From Elusimicrobiota bacterium (lineage in GTDB: Bacteria > CG03 > SLGR01), in assembly GCA_003553445.1 (NCBI GenBank), contig PWEK01000061.1, positions 1 to 64,000 of the forward strand: DNA of 64,000 nucleotides, read 5' to 3'. The position numbers and the translations under genes were made by a program. Below are positions 61,572 through 64,000 of the stretch, one piece after another. The notes under the pieces were generated by a model. The model worked only from the letters and a program-made list of their open reading frames with translations. It had not been told where the DNA came from and did not search any database. The stretch's first letter is position 1. The number at the start of each line of letters is the position of its first letter.

Positions 61572-63104
61572 CTACATCCTTTCCGGGGCTGACACCCCGA
61601 CAAGCTCGAGGCCGTTTGCTATTATGTTCTTTACCGCTTTAAGCAGAAGAAGTCTGGCCTCCTCTTTTTCAGTATCTAAAATTCTGACCGTATCGTAATA
61701 CTTATGAAAACCGACAGCAACCTCCCTCAGGTATTCCGTCATAAAGTGAGGAGCGCTTAACCTGACACATTTTTCAAGAACATAAGGAAATCTGGATATT
61801 GTTTTTATAACATTCTTTTCTTCCGCATCCAGCATTGTGGCTGCTTCGGGACCGATATCCTCCGGCTTAATGCCTTTCTTTGAAAAGACCGAGCATATGC
61901 GGGCATGAGAATACTGAACATAATATACGGGATTTGTTTTATCCTCTTTCTTTGCAAGCTCCAGATCAAACTCGAGTTTTGCATCGCTGCTTCGCATAAG
62001 CATAAAAAAACGCGAGGCATCAGAGCCAACCTCCCCGATCACCTCTTCGAGGGTCACGTACTCCCCCTCTCTCGTAGACATGGAGATTTTTCTGCTTCCT
62101 CTTTTTAAGTCAACAAGTTTATAAAGCATCACATCCAGCTGTGCATCTTTATCATACCCCATGGCTTTCCAGAAGGCTTTTATTCTGGGCACATACCCAT
62201 GATGGTCCTCTCCCCAGATATTAATAATTTTATCAAATCTTGAAGCTTTATTTCTGTGATAAGCGCAGTCTGAAGCAAAATAAGTGTATTCCCCATCGCT
62301 CTTTTTCAGAACCCTGTCGGTGTCATCACCGTATAAGGTGCTTTTAAACCAGGATGCCCCGTCTTTCTCGAAAATAAGCCCTTTTTCCGCCAGGATCCGA
62401 ACTATGTCATCAACCTCATCTCTTGAGAATAACCAGGATTCATAAAACACATCATCATATTCAACCCCGAAGTTTTTTAAAACATCAAGGTGTTTTTTTA
62501 GTATCTTCTGAGATGCTTTTTCAGCGCACTGCCGGCTGTCCTCACACCCCTTTAAGTCATCGGCTATCTCTTTAATATAGCTCCCTTTATAACCGCAGTC
62601 GGGTATATCCAGGCCTTTTGCCGTATTAAATATACTCTCTCCCAGAATTTTCATCTGCCGCCCTGTATTATTTACATAGTACTCCCTGTAAACCTCATAA
62701 CCGAGCCTTTCATACATCCTGGCAAGGGAATCCCCTATAGCCGCCCCCCTGCCGTGTCCTATATGAAGAGGGCCGGTAGGGTTTGAACTCACCATTTCAA
62801 AGAGAACCTTCTTTTTTTCCTCGCTTCTGGCGTATTCGGCAGGTGACGAAACAATCTCTCTTACTTCCTGCCTGAGCGCCTCCATCGTCAATGTTATATT
62901 TATAAATCCGGGCCCTGCACTCTGCGCCTTTTCCACACACGGCAGCTGCTGAATTCTTTTAAGGAGCCGACCGGCATCCATTCCCGCAGCCATTGCGGCG
63001 TTTGTTGAAATATCACCTTCCAGTTTTCGGGGAGGAACAGATAATTTAACCTCCTCCAAACCGGTATAATCGCTTATGCATTTTTTAATATCAATTATGT
63101 ACAT
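61572..63104 (-). CDS. argS: Arginyl-tRNA synthetase (start trimmed to MYIIDIKK)
   Basis: VSSNPTGPLHIGHGRGAAIGDSLARMYERLGYEVYREYYVNNTGRQ, KISMSTREGEYVTL, YVQYSHARICSV. Confidence 0.96.
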   Translation of the reverse strand: MYIIDIKKCISDYTGLEEVKLSVPPRKLEGDISTNAAMAAGMDAGRLLKRIQQLPCVEKAQSAGPGFINITLTMEALRQEVREIVSSPAEYARSEEKKKVLFEMVSSNPTGPLHIGHGRGAAIGDSLARMYERLGYEVYREYYVNNTGRQMKILGESIFNTAKGLDIPDCGYKGSYIKEIADDLKGCEDSRQCAEKASQKILKKHLDVLKNFGVEYDDVFYESWLFSRDEVDDIVRILAEKGLIFEKDGASWFKSTLYGDDTDRVLKKSDGEYTYFASDCAYHRNKASRFDKIINIWGEDHHGYVPRIKAFWKAMGYDKDAQLDVMLYKLVDLKRGSRKISMSTREGEYVTLEEVIGEVGSDASRFFMLMRSSDAKLEFDLELAKKEDKTNPVYYVQYSHARICSVFSKKGIKPEDIGPEAATMLDAEEKNVIKTISRFPYVLEKCVRLSAPHFMTEYLREVAVGFHKYYDTVRILDTEKEEARLLLLKAVKNIIANGLELVGVSAPERM

Positions 63105-63436
63105 TTTATCTTTTTTGCCTCTCCCCATATGCGTTCAAGGTTATAAAAATTTCTGCAGTCAGGCAGAAAAACATTAATTATAACACCACCGTAATCGACA
63201 AGAACCCAACCGCTTGTTTTTTCCCCTTCCACATGGTCCGGTCTCCGTTTTATGTTTTTTTTCAAGTCTTTAATTACAGCTTCTATCTGAACGGAAGACT
63301 TCACAGTTGTCATCAATATAAAATCCGTAAATGAGGTCAGTTCCCTGACATCATACACAACCGTATTTTCTCCTCTCTTTTCACCTATCGCTTCTGCAGC
63401 CTTTTTTACCAGTTTCTTGTTATCTAATACTCCCAT
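63095..63436 (-). CDS. rsfS: Ribosomal silencing factor RsfS
   Basis: DVRELTSFTDFILMTTVKSSVQIEAV, GWVLVDYGGVIINVFLPDCRNFYNLERIWGEA. Confidence 0.93.
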   Translation of the reverse strand: MGVLDNKKLVKKAAEAIGEKRGENTVVYDVRELTSFTDFILMTTVKSSVQIEAVIKDLKKNIKRRPDHVEGEKTSGWVLVDYGGVIINVFLPDCRNFYNLERIWGEAKKIKCT

Positions 63437-64000
63437 ACCTTATTAATATCTTCACCTATTACCACATTAATATCCACCATTCTGCTGAAGTCCAGATTGG
63501 TTTCAATATTCCTGCATCCGATGATGTTAGCAACTTCCCTTGCCGGTTTCAAATCACCCGTACGCGATATAATCTGCGTGTGTCTCCTCCTTACTCCATA
63601 GTTTCCATAACGCACAACATCTACGTTTCTTCTTCTTAAGTATTCAGTCATTTCCCTTGCCAGCCCCGATTTTCCGGTAGCATTCCACACTTCTGCCGTT
63701 ACCCTTGTTGAAACTCTTTTTCCGGTATCAGCCTTTGCAGCGGGCAGATTTATCAAATGGGAATTTTTAACTACATCCATAACATCGTTTAATCTTCTTT
63801 TATCCGCCTGCCAGTAGCTCCTTCCCCAGCGCATCACAGGCTCCCCGGGCACTTTCTGAACCCTGTAATTTTGAAGATTAAAATTCCGCGCCTCATCGGC
63901 AATAACAGAAAAATCCAAAATGCCCAGATCGGTTTCAATATTTTCATTGGCTGCCCTTAACGCTCTGTAAAAAGAGAGCGCTCCCTCGGGTGATTTAATT
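63424..64000 (-). CDS. LytR_C-domain protein (C-terminal part of an LCP-family or LytR_C-only protein); 5' end beyond the window
   Basis: TAEVWNATGKSGLAREMTEYLRRRNVDVVRYGNY...; the frame stays open to the window edge (IKSPEGALSFYRALRAANENIETDLGILDFSV), so the track start at 63918 is internal. Confidence 0.75.
   Translation of the reverse strand, partial: IKSPEGALSFYRALRAANENIETDLGILDFSVIADEARNFNLQNYRVQKVPGEPVMRWGRSYWQADKRRLNDVMDVVKNSHLINLPAAKADTGKRVSTRVTAEVWNATGKSGLAREMTEYLRRRNVDVVRYGNYGVRRRHTQIISRTGDLKPAREVANIIGCRNIETNLDFSRMVDINVVIGEDINKVWEY

Overview
This is a 64 kb bacterial chromosomal window of moderate GC that is almost entirely coding. Essentially every protein gene lies on the minus strand; the only well-supported plus-strand gene is a tRNA-Leu. 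In transcription order (right to left) it contains: LytR_C-domain protein / rsfS / argS / MBL hydrolase; a long amino-acid block (aminotransferase, hom, thrC, thrB, lysC, cimA, ilvD, ilvB, ilvN, ilvC, PssA-like membrane protein, leuA, leuC, leuD, leuB, asd, ecfT, truA); tRNA-Leu(CAG) on +; a four-gene putative lipid operon (CTP-dependent lipid-kinase-like protein, NAD-dependent epimerase/reductase, serine palmitoyltransferase-like alpha-oxoamine synthase, GNAT-fold acyltransferase); grpE-dnaK-dnaJ-rsmE-mtaB-hinT-rpsU-nif3-dnaG-rpoD; two tRNAs; a Zn-ribbon coiled-coil protein; an unusually small RNase P RNA; a stand-alone HAMP protein; the complete dcw division/cell-wall cluster (mraZ to ftsZ); then pilT, pgeF, proC, mtnA, ileS, lspA. 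The most notable observations are: (i) a candidate bacterial sphingolipid/ceramide operon; (ii) a PssA homologue at a typical pssA locus that appears to have lost the whole CDP-alcohol phosphotransferase motif; (iii) a ~240-nt RNase P RNA with a strongly reduced specificity domain; (iv) divergent tRNA-Leu / lipid-operon promoters sharing one -35 hexamer, with an apparently leaderless lipid mRNA; (v) a pgeF whose conserved N-terminal region has no ATG/GTG/TTG start. All calls come from reading the sequence and from family knowledge; no searches were run.
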